Shown here: piece after piece, positions 50,739-58,235 of the stretch | How positions within the stretch are numbered: position 1 is the stretch's first letter | Layout of the letters: each line of letters begins with the position of its first letter | Source: Domibacillus antri | GTDB lineage: Bacteria; Bacillota; Bacilli; Bacillales; Domibacillaceae | DNA: 64,000 nucleotides | Assembly (NCBI RefSeq): GCF_001936625.1 | Contig: NZ_MSDU01000022.1 | Location: 1 to 64,000 of the forward strand | Reading direction: 5' to 3' | The notes under the pieces: generated by a model | Told to the model about the DNA's origin: nothing | Seen by the model: the letters and a program-made list of their open reading frames with translations, nothing else | The model's database searches: none | Made by a program: the position numbers and the translations under genes

Positions 50739-51938
50739 ATGGAAACGGAAGAAAGATATTCGGCACCGCAAAAAAAAGAAAAAGGGTTTATGAAAATGGC
50801 CGCTGCTTCATTTACGGGTGTCCTTGCGGGCGGAACGATGATGTTTTACTTATCACCGGCGATCACGGATATGACGGCACCGTCTGTCAGTGACGCAGCA
50901 GGGAACATTACTGTTCAGCCAGCCTCAATGGCTGCTTCATCAAAGGATCTGGTCAGCGCGATTGATGCGGTTGACGAAGCAGTTGTCGGGGTCGTGAATT
51001 TGCAGGCGCAGCAGCTGAACCTATTTGGCGGACCGGCGGTGGAAACATCGGATACAGAAAAGGAACAGGAAGCGGGAACCGGATCAGGGGTTATTTTCAA
51101 AAAAGGTGAAAAAACAAGCTACATCGTAACAAACAATCACGTTGTGGAAGGGGCGGACACCGTCGAAGTGGCACTTGCCGGCGGTGAACGTGTCGAGGCA
51201 AAACTGGTCGGAGCAGATGCGCTGACCGATTTGGCTGTTCTTGAAATTTCCAGTGCCCATGTAACGGAAGTGGCGGAGTTTGGGGATTCAAGCGCCTTGA
51301 AATTGGGCGAACAGGTGGCGGCAATTGGAAATCCGCTCGGCCTTGATTTATCGAGCACCGTGACCGAAGGAATCGTGAGCGGCGTCGATCGGAGCGTACC
51401 GGTCACGACATCTGCGGGCGAGTGGGAGCTTAATGTCATTCAAACGGATGCGGCCATTAACCCGGGCAACAGCGGCGGCGCACTTATTAACAGCGCCGGT
51501 CAGGTCGTTGGCATTAACAGCTTGAAAATTGCCGAAAGCGGCGTCGAAGGACTCGGTTTTGCCATCCCGTCGGAAGATGCGATTCCGGTCATTGAGGAAT
51601 TGATGGAAAAAGGCGAAGTGCAGCGGCCATATCTCGGCGTCGGTCTTGAAGATGTCAGTGCGCTGCCGACTCATGCGCTGCAGCAGATCGGCCTTCCGGA
51701 AACCGTGACAGCAGGAACGGTAATTTCTCAGGTGGAAACAGGATCACCGGCGGATAAAGCAGGGTTTGAAGCGGGCGATGTGATTGTGGCGGTAAATGAT
51801 ACGACAGTAGGCAGCACCGCTGATTTCCGAAAATATTTATATAATGAAGCGGAAATTGGTGATAAAGTGGTCATCAAATTTTATCGGGACGGCAAGAAAA
51901 AAACGGTTTCGTTAACATTATCTGCACAAAGCCGGTAA
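50739..51938 (+). CDS. htrA: HtrA-type membrane-anchored serine protease
   Basis: A 399-residue DegP/HtrA protease/chaperone. A cytoplasmic N-terminus is followed by one membrane helix (about 20-40), the trypsin-like domain with catalytic His134 (NNHVVEG), Asp164 (LTDLAVL) and Ser245 (NPGNSGGAL), and one PDZ domain (about 300-395). It degrades misfolded proteins at the membrane-wall interface. The promoter carries TTTCAC direct repeats shared with the upstream two-component operon and the downstream repeat protein. B. subtilis has three such proteases (HtrA, HtrB, YyxA); which is the orthologue is uncertain. Confidence 0.9.
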   Translation: METEERYSAPQKKEKGFMKMAAASFTGVLAGGTMMFYLSPAITDMTAPSVSDAAGNITVQPASMAASSKDLVSAIDAVDEAVVGVVNLQAQQLNLFGGPAVETSDTEKEQEAGTGSGVIFKKGEKTSYIVTNNHVVEGADTVEVALAGGERVEAKLVGADALTDLAVLEISSAHVTEVAEFGDSSALKLGEQVAAIGNPLGLDLSSTVTEGIVSGVDRSVPVTTSAGEWELNVIQTDAAINPGNSGGALINSAGQVVGINSLKIAESGVEGLGFAIPSEDAIPVIEELMEKGEVQRPYLGVGLEDVSALPTHALQQIGLPETVTAGTVISQVETGSPADKAGFEAGDVIVAVNDTTVGSTADFRKYLYNEAEIGDKVVIKFYRDGKKKTVSLTLSAQSR

Positions 51939-51939
51939 T

Positions 51940-51972
51940 TTTCACTGAACTTTCACCAAGGCTGGTTAAAGT
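51940..51972 (+). promoter_or_regulatory. Direct-repeat site 3, repeat-protein promoter
   Basis: TTTCAC at 51940-51945 and 51951-51956 (11 bp apart), then a TAAAGT -10 (51967-51972) 10 bp further on. It begins two bases after the htrA stop. Confidence 0.8.
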
Positions 51973-52015
51973 AAGCATTGTACCATGCCAAGATCATATT
52001 TAGGAGGAAAACAAA

Positions 52016-52795
52016 ATGAAGAAAAACAAATGGGTTCATTACATCATGACAGGTGCCCTATCACTGGGAGTGTTAGGAACAGCAAGCTTGCCGGCGCTGG
52101 CTGCCGCCAGCGAAACAGCACTTGACAGTGAAACAAAGAAAAAAGTGCAAACCGTCATGGATACCCTTCGCACAAAACTCGCAGACATCGGTGTAGACTT
52201 GCCCGAAAAAAAAGAGAAAGGCGATTTATTTGCGAATTTGGATGAAGAGACAAAAGCAAAAGCGGAAGCCATTATGGAAAACCTTCATAACGGAACGATA
52301 ACGCATGATGAAGGAAAAGAACAGCTTGCTGCCCTTGGCTTGGAGCTTCCGGAACGAGGTGGACATCGAAATCATGGCGGCAAAGGGGATTTTCTTGCCG
52401 GCTTAGATGAGGAAACAAAGGCAAAAGCGGAAGCGATTTTAGAACAGAAGAGAGAGGGCACCATAACGGAGGAAGAAGCGGCGGCACAGCTTGAAGCCAT
52501 TGGCGTCACCCTTCCGGAACGCGTTGATCCATTTGCGGATCTCGATGACGAAACAAAAGCAAAAGCGGAAGCCATTATGGAGCAGCATAGAGAGGGGAGC
52601 CTGACGCATGAAGAAGTAGACGAGCAGCTGGCGGCTATTGGCGTAGAGCGTCTGGAACGCGGAGGCAAGAGAGGCCGCGAAGGCGATATTTTGAAAGGTC
52701 TGGATGATGAAACGAAAGCGGAAGCAGAAGCATTACTTGATGAGGCTGAAGCTGAACTTGAAGCGCTGGGAGTCGAAAAAGTGCCATTCCGTTAA
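52016..52795 (+). CDS. Secreted tandem-repeat protein, envelope-stress linked
   Basis: A 259-residue exported protein: signal peptide 1-30 (LPALAA-A) and about five copies of a 45-residue helical unit, LDEETKAKAEAIMEN then a TIT-HDE-type turn, then LxAxGxxLPER. Units lie at about 35-65 (degenerate), 72-116, 126-170, 173-217 and 226-256 (short). Each unit looks like two helices, rich in Glu/Lys/Ala, and carries no Cys. It recalls DUF2680/YckD-like secreted helical repeats, but that is only a likeness. AGGAGG precedes the ATG. It has its own promoter with the same direct repeats as htrA, so it is probably made under secretion stress and may bind misfolded protein or wall polymer. Confidence 0.8.
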   Translation: MKKNKWVHYIMTGALSLGVLGTASLPALAAASETALDSETKKKVQTVMDTLRTKLADIGVDLPEKKEKGDLFANLDEETKAKAEAIMENLHNGTITHDEGKEQLAALGLELPERGGHRNHGGKGDFLAGLDEETKAKAEAILEQKREGTITEEEAAAQLEAIGVTLPERVDPFADLDDETKAKAEAIMEQHREGSLTHEEVDEQLAAIGVERLERGGKRGREGDILKGLDDETKAEAEALLDEAEAELEALGVEKVPFR

Positions 52796-52801
52796 TCGGC
52801 A

Positions 52802-52955
52802 AGGGGGTGTCTTAATAAATGTTTGAGACACCCTTTTTCATTTCTACAGCCGGATTTTCTGATTTTGGGCCGGAATGTTTGCTGTGAAGGCCGGATGTTT
52901 GGTCATTCGGCCTTCACGAAGCAGAATCCGGCCATTCACACTTATGGGACCATCC
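52802..52955 (+). repeat. Phased GGCC repeat, copy E
   Basis: The hairpin GGGTGTCT / AGACACCC (52805-52833) is followed by cores at 52848 (AGCC), 52868, 52889, 52909 and 52930, spaced 20-21 bp. The centre is a perfect GTGAAGGCCG / CGGCCTTCAC pair. The hairpin with its T run also serves as terminator of the repeat-protein gene. Confidence 0.87.
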
Positions 52956-52981
52956 GTTTTATTTTTTTCTATCAGATCAGT

Positions 52982-53010
52982 TTGGATAAATTTACATAAT
53001 ATAGTATAAT
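52982..53010 (+). promoter_or_regulatory. Promoter of the micro-membrane-protein operon
   Basis: TTGGAT (52982-52987) and TATAAT (53005-53010) are 17 bp apart, 32 bp before the first start codon. Confidence 0.65.
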
Positions 53011-53041
53011 AGGGATATATATGGTGAATGGAGGAATCACA

Positions 53042-53248
53042 ATGGATTTCTTGCATGGATATGATTTTATTACGCCGACGAGTCCCGCCGCTGCTATTTT
53101 CTTTGGGCTACTTATGTCCGTGATGACAGCCTTTCTCGCGTATCATGAAGTAAAAGACAAAAAAGTGACCGTAATGGCACTTGGTACGGGGGTTGCAGTG
53201 ACATTCACCGGCACTGCGCTGCTGAAGGCCATTGGATTTTACGGATGA
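53042..53248 (+). CDS. Small membrane protein, 68 residues
   Basis: Two hydrophobic segments (PAAAIFFGLLMSVMTAFLAYH and VMALGTGVAVTFTGTALLKAIG) are joined by a charged loop (EVKDKKVT). GGAGG lies upstream of ATG 53042. It is first of three overlapping small genes; its stop overlaps the next start by ATGA. No family recognised. Confidence 0.7.
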   Translation: MDFLHGYDFITPTSPAAAIFFGLLMSVMTAFLAYHEVKDKKVTVMALGTGVAVTFTGTALLKAIGFYG

Positions 53249-53391
53249 TGGGTGTTCATACCGGGGATTTAATCTTTCAGCTGCTTATGCCCGCTGTTTC
53301 ATTATTGCTTCTCTTTTTTGGCAGCCGCGCCAGGAGAAATCGGTCGAGACAACTTAAGCGGATTGAACGGAAGCTGGATGAAAAACGATGA
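53245..53391 (+). CDS. Small membrane protein, 48 residues
   Basis: One hydrophobic segment (LIFQLLMPAVSLLLLFFG) is followed by a strongly basic tail (SRARRNRSRQLKRIERKLDEKR) that may bind lipid head groups or nucleic acid. Start ATG 53245 (or 53248) overlaps the previous stop, and its stop overlaps the next start. Function unknown. Confidence 0.6.
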   Translation: MMGVHTGDLIFQLLMPAVSLLLLFFGSRARRNRSRQLKRIERKLDEKR

Positions 53392-53486
53392 TTTTGGAAG
53401 CCTTCTATACAATTGGAATCGGATTGCTGCTTGGGATTCCGTTGTTGGCACTCGTCCTTCTGATCGGGCGCGCCGGAAAAAAATGA
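53388..53486 (+). CDS. Small membrane peptide, 32 residues
   Basis: MILEAFYTIGIGLLLGIP and a further Leu-rich stretch form one long membrane helix, then GRAGKK. Coupled to the gene before through an ATGA overlap and followed at once by a terminator, so it is the last gene of a three-gene micro-operon. Function unknown. Confidence 0.55.
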   Translation: MILEAFYTIGIGLLLGIPLLALVLLIGRAGKK

Positions 53487-53488
53487 AA

Positions 53489-53536
53489 AGAACAGTCCTG
53501 AAAGCCAGCTGTGATGGACGAAGGACTGTTCCTTTA
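53489..53536 (+). terminator. Terminator of the micro-operon
   Basis: GAACAGTCCT and AGGACTGTTC form a 10-bp perfect stem with a 22-base loop, followed by CTTTATT. Confidence 0.72.
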
Positions 53537-53547
53537 TTATAAGATCT

Positions 53548-53949
53548 TTATTTTAACCGTTCGTCCAATTGGATGCCGCTATTTTTCTGGACGGGAAGCC
53601 GGACAAATTCAGTCTGATGGATTGGGGAAATAACCGCAATGTGATAGTGGACGCTATACGATATTTCCAGGCGGTCCATGGATAATGCGGGCGACGAAAG
53701 AATCCTTTTTGTTTTGCGGATTTCGTGAATAGGTATCCGTTTTTTGATCGGACCGGAATAGATCGTTAACTCATCGCCGCCTATTTCATAGCCGGTTTTG
53801 AACCAGCTCCATACCATAAACACACCGGGCGGAGCGGTGAAAAGCAGCATAAAATAGTCCTTCTCGATAAACGGAAGCATCAGGCAGACAAAGGCAGCGA
53901 TGGCGGATATAGGATAAATCCAGAGATCTTTTTTTGTCGGAAAGTACAT
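53548..53949 (-). CDS. Membrane-anchored PH-domain-like protein
   Basis: A 133-residue protein with two N-terminal membrane helices (about 9-50), then a bacterial PH-like region (WFKTGYEIGGDELTIYSGPIKKRIPIHEIRKTKRIL) typical of the bPH families. ATG 53949 is chosen because AAAGGGTGA lies just upstream. B. subtilis has several proteins of this design (YdbS/YdbT-like); function is largely unknown, with a possible role in peptide resistance. Confidence 0.72.
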   Translation of the reverse strand: MYFPTKKDLWIYPISAIAAFVCLMLPFIEKDYFMLLFTAPPGVFMVWSWFKTGYEIGGDELTIYSGPIKKRIPIHEIRKTKRILSSPALSMDRLEISYSVHYHIAVISPIHQTEFVRLPVQKNSGIQLDERLK

Positions 53950-54033
53950 ATGGATCACCCTTTTATTTCCATCTTATCATGTTTTTGATCCGCACAAAAC
54001 AGGGTAAAGGACGGGAAGAAAGGGGGAATGGTG

Positions 54034-55182
54034 ATGAACATCACATCTGTCAGTCAGACACCGGACAGCATTTCATTCACCTGGACCGACCCGTCACCAG
54101 AGAAGCGGATTTGGAAAGACGGGAGAGAAATATATAACGGTTCCGGCCGAGAATTTACAGACACCGGGCTTATCCCGGGTACGCTCTACTCTTATGTGAT
54201 AGAAGGCGAAGAGACGCTTAAAATCCAGACCGCTACGGCGGTGAAACGGGAAGATAAAAATGAAGATATTCCACTGCAGGAACTGATTGTCACAACGGTT
54301 GTGAAAGACGGCGAAGTGGCTATGGCGTGGGAAGAGATAAAAGGGGCCGGTGAATACGAGATTTACCGGAATGGCGATTATGCCGGGACAGTGAAGGAAG
54401 CGGGATTCCGCGATCAAGACCTCAAAAACGATGAATCATACGCGTACCGGATTAAAGCGACGCGTGTAATGGAGCCGGCTGAAGAAGACGGAAACGATGA
54501 GCCCTCTTTGATTTCGAGGATCATCGGCTTCTTCAAAATCACTGAAAACGAAGATGATGCGCTCGTTGAAACATTTTTTATTGATAAAGACATCGGCCGT
54601 CCCGCCCAGCATTTGAACTATAAGCCAGCTGATGGGAAAGAAAAATTCTTCGTCCGTTATACGACCTTTTTGAAAGACAAGTGGATTCCAAATCCGGTAT
54701 TCTTGTCGGACATGCGCTTTTTCGAGGGGGATAACCGCGGGTTTCATCCTAGATCAAGCCGGTATCGGACGAGGGCTGATGTGCAAATAAAAGGCGGTTC
54801 CGTAACACTTTCGCGGGATGTCGGCGCATCGAGAGGCTATTCGTGGAACAAACAGCTGATTAAACAGGACAGGGCACCGGATGAAGGCATTGAAATAAAG
54901 GGTGTGCAGGAAGATGCGGAGAAAGTATCGTTTTTACTGACGCATTCTGTTGGCAACCCGCTCGTGCCGGCGCCCGATATTGTATACGAAGTGTATATGA
55001 CATTTTACAAAAACGGCGTGTTTGATGTGAGCGGCGAACACGATGAAGCCCCGCATCATGAAGTATATCTAAAGCAAGGCGAAGACTCCTGGCAGCCGCT
55101 GCACCTTTCAAAAAGCCGCGGATTGGAGCGGCTCGCACCCCCGGCAGCAAACCGTTTCTGGCGCATGTCGAACATGAGGTGA
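54034..55182 (+). CDS. Fibronectin-III-like repeat protein with DUF3238-like domain
   Basis: A 382-residue protein without signal peptide. Two fibronectin type III-like modules occupy residues about 1-70 (SISFTWTDPSPEKRIWKDGREI) and 83-150 (EVAMAWEEIKGAGEYEIYRNG). After a charged linker comes a region of about 200 residues (KFFVRYTTFLKDKWIPNP, FFEGDNRGFHPRSSRYRTRADV) that resembles DUF3238. Start ATG 54034 is nine bases after GGGGG. It may be a secreted or wall-associated protein exported by a non-Sec route, but evidence is lacking. Confidence 0.6.
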   Translation: MNITSVSQTPDSISFTWTDPSPEKRIWKDGREIYNGSGREFTDTGLIPGTLYSYVIEGEETLKIQTATAVKREDKNEDIPLQELIVTTVVKDGEVAMAWEEIKGAGEYEIYRNGDYAGTVKEAGFRDQDLKNDESYAYRIKATRVMEPAEEDGNDEPSLISRIIGFFKITENEDDALVETFFIDKDIGRPAQHLNYKPADGKEKFFVRYTTFLKDKWIPNPVFLSDMRFFEGDNRGFHPRSSRYRTRADVQIKGGSVTLSRDVGASRGYSWNKQLIKQDRAPDEGIEIKGVQEDAEKVSFLLTHSVGNPLVPAPDIVYEVYMTFYKNGVFDVSGEHDEAPHHEVYLKQGEDSWQPLHLSKSRGLERLAPPAANRFWRMSNMR

Positions 55183-55336
55183 TTGAAGACTGTCTCAGGC
55201 GTGAGCAGTCTTTTCTTCAGTCAAATGACGCATACATAACGGACAAGCCTTTTTGAAAAAATATAACAGGAGAGAAAGGCATGTTTGTTTTCCGAACAGC
55301 GGGTTGTATATCGAAAAAAGGAGGGAGCATCTATTT

Positions 55337-55606
55337 ATGGTGATCGTTGCATTCAGCGTGCTGATGGGCCTCGGATGGTTTTTATTAATAACGGGAATGC
55401 GTAAAAAGGGGAAAGAGTTGAATGATTTTAAACCGGCAATTGTGTGTATGGCCTTGTCGGTTTTATTATACAGCAGCAGTTTTTTATGGCCGGTGGAGAA
55501 TGATTTTATCCGAATCGGGTTAAGTTACGCATCGGTTTTATTCGGTATTTTGTTTGTGCTGACGGCATTGTCCGCTTCAACAGCCGGCAAATATCAGGGA
55601 AAGTAA
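55337..55606 (+). CDS. Small membrane protein, 89 residues
   Basis: Three hydrophobic segments (VIVAFSVLMGLGWFLLITGM, AIVCMALSVLLYSSSFLW, IGLSYASVLFGILFVLTAL) with a basic first loop. ATG 55337 lies nine bases after AAAGGAGGGAG; a longer frame from 55253 contains that ribosome site. No family recognised. Confidence 0.6.
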   Translation: MVIVAFSVLMGLGWFLLITGMRKKGKELNDFKPAIVCMALSVLLYSSSFLWPVENDFIRIGLSYASVLFGILFVLTALSASTAGKYQGK

Positions 55607-55771
55607 TCAGGTATATAGAAGTATGACTAAAATTAACATACTTTTTTCACAATTTCCGTCAATTCACCTCTTTTAAAATAGGTATATATTACTGGATACG
55701 ATCTGATTGTGCTAAGATCAATTTATAAACGGATCGTGTTTTACAGGTTGCTGCTGGAGGGGGAATTGGCG

Positions 55772-56842
55772 GTGAAAAGTGTACAGGAATTTTCTGTTGA
55801 AGAACAAGCACAGCATTTGTGGAAGATCGCTACAATCGTTGCCATCATTGCGCATTCGGTCTGGAGCATTATCTTTATCTTGACGGATGCATGGATATTA
55901 GCAGCTGCCAACTTTGTGACATGTCTGCTGCTGACCGCCGGCATGTTTTTCCTTATTGAAGCCGGACGGTGCCGGCTTCATTCAATTTTATTGATGATGG
56001 AAATCATGGTGAATCCTTCTCTATCCACTTTTTTGACCGAATGGGATGCAGGATTTCATTATTTTGTATTTACCGCCGTCTACGCTGTGATCTTTTTGCC
56101 GTCGATTTTAAATGTGTGCAAGATGCTGGCCGTTCTTGGAAATCTGGCTTTATATCTTGCTCTGTATCACTTGACTCTTTTTCAATTCGCTCCATATTAC
56201 GAATACAGCGATCAAATGATCCGTGTGTTTTATCATGTAAATGTGTCGATGGTGTTTATTATTGTCTTTATAATGGCTTCTTTGTTCAGAGCCACGGTGG
56301 ATAAAGGACTATATACATTGACGGATTCAAACAAAAAATTGTCGAAAATGGCGGGCACTGATCCGCTGACAGGTCTTTTGAACAGGCGTACAATGTATGG
56401 GCATCTCCATGAAGCAATGGAAAAGGAAAAGAAGGATCATACACCCTTTTCGATTTTGCTGATGGATGTCGATAATTTCAAGAAATTTAATGATACATAT
56501 GGCCACGAGTGCGGTGATATCGTGCTCAAAACGTGCAGTGAATTGCTCAGTAAAGCGATATTAAAAGAAGATGTCGTTTCCAGATGGGGAGGGGAAGAGT
56601 TTCTCATTTTACTGAATGGCGCGGATGAAAAAGAAGGGGTGGCGCGGGCTGAACAGCTCCGAATGATCGTTGAAAAACAGCAAGTGGTGTATGAAGGGGA
56701 AGCGCTTGCCGTCACGATGACGATTGGCTGCGCACAATATAACGGTGAAGCCCAAATGGAAAAGCTTATAAATCGCGCGGATCGGATGTTAATAAAAGGG
56801 AAGAGCAGCGGGAAAAATAAAGTCCTATGTGCGAAAAGATGA
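55772..56842 (+). CDS. Membrane diguanylate cyclase (GGDEF)
   Basis: A 356-residue protein with about six membrane helices (residues 18-175) and a C-terminal GGDEF domain (about 190-355). The signature is GGEEF at 273-277, with DVDNFKKFNDTYGHECGD before it, so cyclase activity is expected. No canonical RxxD inhibitory site is seen. Start GTG 55772 lies about nine bases after GGAGGGGG; the longer frame from 55709 includes that site. Monocistronic. Confidence 0.86.
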   Translation: MKSVQEFSVEEQAQHLWKIATIVAIIAHSVWSIIFILTDAWILAAANFVTCLLLTAGMFFLIEAGRCRLHSILLMMEIMVNPSLSTFLTEWDAGFHYFVFTAVYAVIFLPSILNVCKMLAVLGNLALYLALYHLTLFQFAPYYEYSDQMIRVFYHVNVSMVFIIVFIMASLFRATVDKGLYTLTDSNKKLSKMAGTDPLTGLLNRRTMYGHLHEAMEKEKKDHTPFSILLMDVDNFKKFNDTYGHECGDIVLKTCSELLSKAILKEDVVSRWGGEEFLILLNGADEKEGVARAEQLRMIVEKQQVVYEGEALAVTMTIGCAQYNGEAQMEKLINRADRMLIKGKSSGKNKVLCAKR

Positions 56843-56843
56843 A

Positions 56844-56884
56844 ATCCGGTTGAGTAATGGACTCAGCCGGATTTTGTTTTTTTC
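56844..56884 (+). terminator. Diguanylate cyclase terminator
   Basis: AATCCGG-TTGAGT pairs with ACTCAG-CCGGATT and is followed by TTGTTTTTTT. Confidence 0.85.
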
Positions 56885-57002
56885 TGGAAGAAGAAAGTGT
56901 GCGGATATGCGGCTGGCAGGGGAACATATGTATAAAATTGTCTGTATTTTCAGTAGAATTGTAGTATAATAGCGAAAAAGAAGCAGGGGGCTTATTTTTT
57001 CC

Positions 57003-58139
57003 ATGACAGGACAAAGAAGTGGGGGAAGACGAAAAAGGAGACGGCTAAAAAGATGGGTTCGGTTAACGTTGGCAGCGCTTTTTTTGCTCATTTTTGTCAC
57101 GCTGCTGGTCAATTTATTGACAACTCCAGATGAAAATGACGTGAGCGATACCACAAAAACCGAAACGGAAAAAGAACCGGACAAAAAAACCATTACGGTC
57201 AGTGCAGCCGGTGACTTTACGCTTGGAACGGATGAAGCGTTTACATATGAAGGCTCATTTCCTCATGAAGCGGAAAAAAATGGACTGTCGCATTTTACTA
57301 CGGAATTGGACGGGGTGTTTGAAGAAGATGACCTGTCAACGGTCAATTTAGAAACGACATTGACGGAAGCAACGGAAAAAGCAGCGAAAAAGTTTCGTTT
57401 CAAAGGCGATCCGGAATATGCGCAAATTTTGACGAATGGCGGCATTGAAGCCGTTAACCTGGCGAATAATCACATTTATGATTACTTGCAGCAGGGATAT
57501 GATGATACTATTGCGAGTCTTGAAAAAGAAAAGATCGGGTATTTTGGCTACGATCATCAATATGTGACAGAAATAAAAGGCGTAAAAGTCGGTGTGCTCG
57601 GCTATGAAGGCTGGAATGATACAGCAGAAATCCGAGAGCAGGTAGAATCCGATATTCAGCAGCTGCGAAATGACAGTGTCGGCATTGTGATCGTTCATTT
57701 CCACTGGGGGATTGAACGCAGCTACGTACCGGAAGAATCTCAAAAGACACTGGCCCGCTTTACAGTGGATGCGGGAGCCGATCTTGTTGTCGGCCACCAT
57801 CCTCATGTTATCCAGGGGATTGAAGAATACAACGGGAAATTTATCGTGTACAGTCTCGGCAATTTCATGTTCGGCGGCAACCGGAATCCGGCTGATAAAG
57901 ATACATTTGTGTTCCAGCAGACGTTCCATTTAGAGGACGGCAAGCTGACCGGTCAAAAAGACATCAATGCGGTCCCATTCTCCATTTCATCGCTGACGGA
58001 GCGGAACAATTACCAGCCGAAACGACTTGATGGAGCCGAAAAAGAACGTGTCATGAATAAAATTATAGATGTATCCAATCAAATTAATGGAACAGAAGCA
58101 GTCTGGATGATATATCAGCAAGAAACAGCCGCTGAATAA
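57003..58139 (+). CDS. CapA/YwtB-like membrane-anchored metallophosphoesterase
   Basis: A 378-residue protein of the PGA_cap (CapA) family. A very basic cytoplasmic start (RRKRRRLKRW) precedes one membrane helix (about 20-40), with the catalytic-type domain outside. Family signatures: VSAAGDFTLG, VNLETTLTEA, AVNLANNHIYDY, VHFHWG, VVGHHPHVIQGIE and YSLGNFMFGG. The family includes PgsA/CapA of poly-gamma-glutamate export, but no pgsB or pgsC homologue is near, so a role in capsule synthesis is not implied. The start ATG 57003 has AGCAGGGGGC upstream. Confidence 0.84.
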   Translation: MTGQRSGGRRKRRRLKRWVRLTLAALFLLIFVTLLVNLLTTPDENDVSDTTKTETEKEPDKKTITVSAAGDFTLGTDEAFTYEGSFPHEAEKNGLSHFTTELDGVFEEDDLSTVNLETTLTEATEKAAKKFRFKGDPEYAQILTNGGIEAVNLANNHIYDYLQQGYDDTIASLEKEKIGYFGYDHQYVTEIKGVKVGVLGYEGWNDTAEIREQVESDIQQLRNDSVGIVIVHFHWGIERSYVPEESQKTLARFTVDAGADLVVGHHPHVIQGIEEYNGKFIVYSLGNFMFGGNRNPADKDTFVFQQTFHLEDGKLTGQKDINAVPFSISSLTERNNYQPKRLDGAEKERVMNKIIDVSNQINGTEAVWMIYQQETAAE

Positions 58140-58235
58140 TCACCGGTTGTTTTTGTTGGTGCAAAAATCACCCTCAGGAAAAAAAGGAGCGTACAGAGAA
58201 ACGTTTGAGCTTTTCTCATAGCGGCATTTTTTGAT

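Noticed and set aside
57003-58139. Poly-gamma-glutamate capsule locus
   Set aside because: Only a CapA-type protein is present; no pgsB/pgsC-like synthetase genes are nearby.
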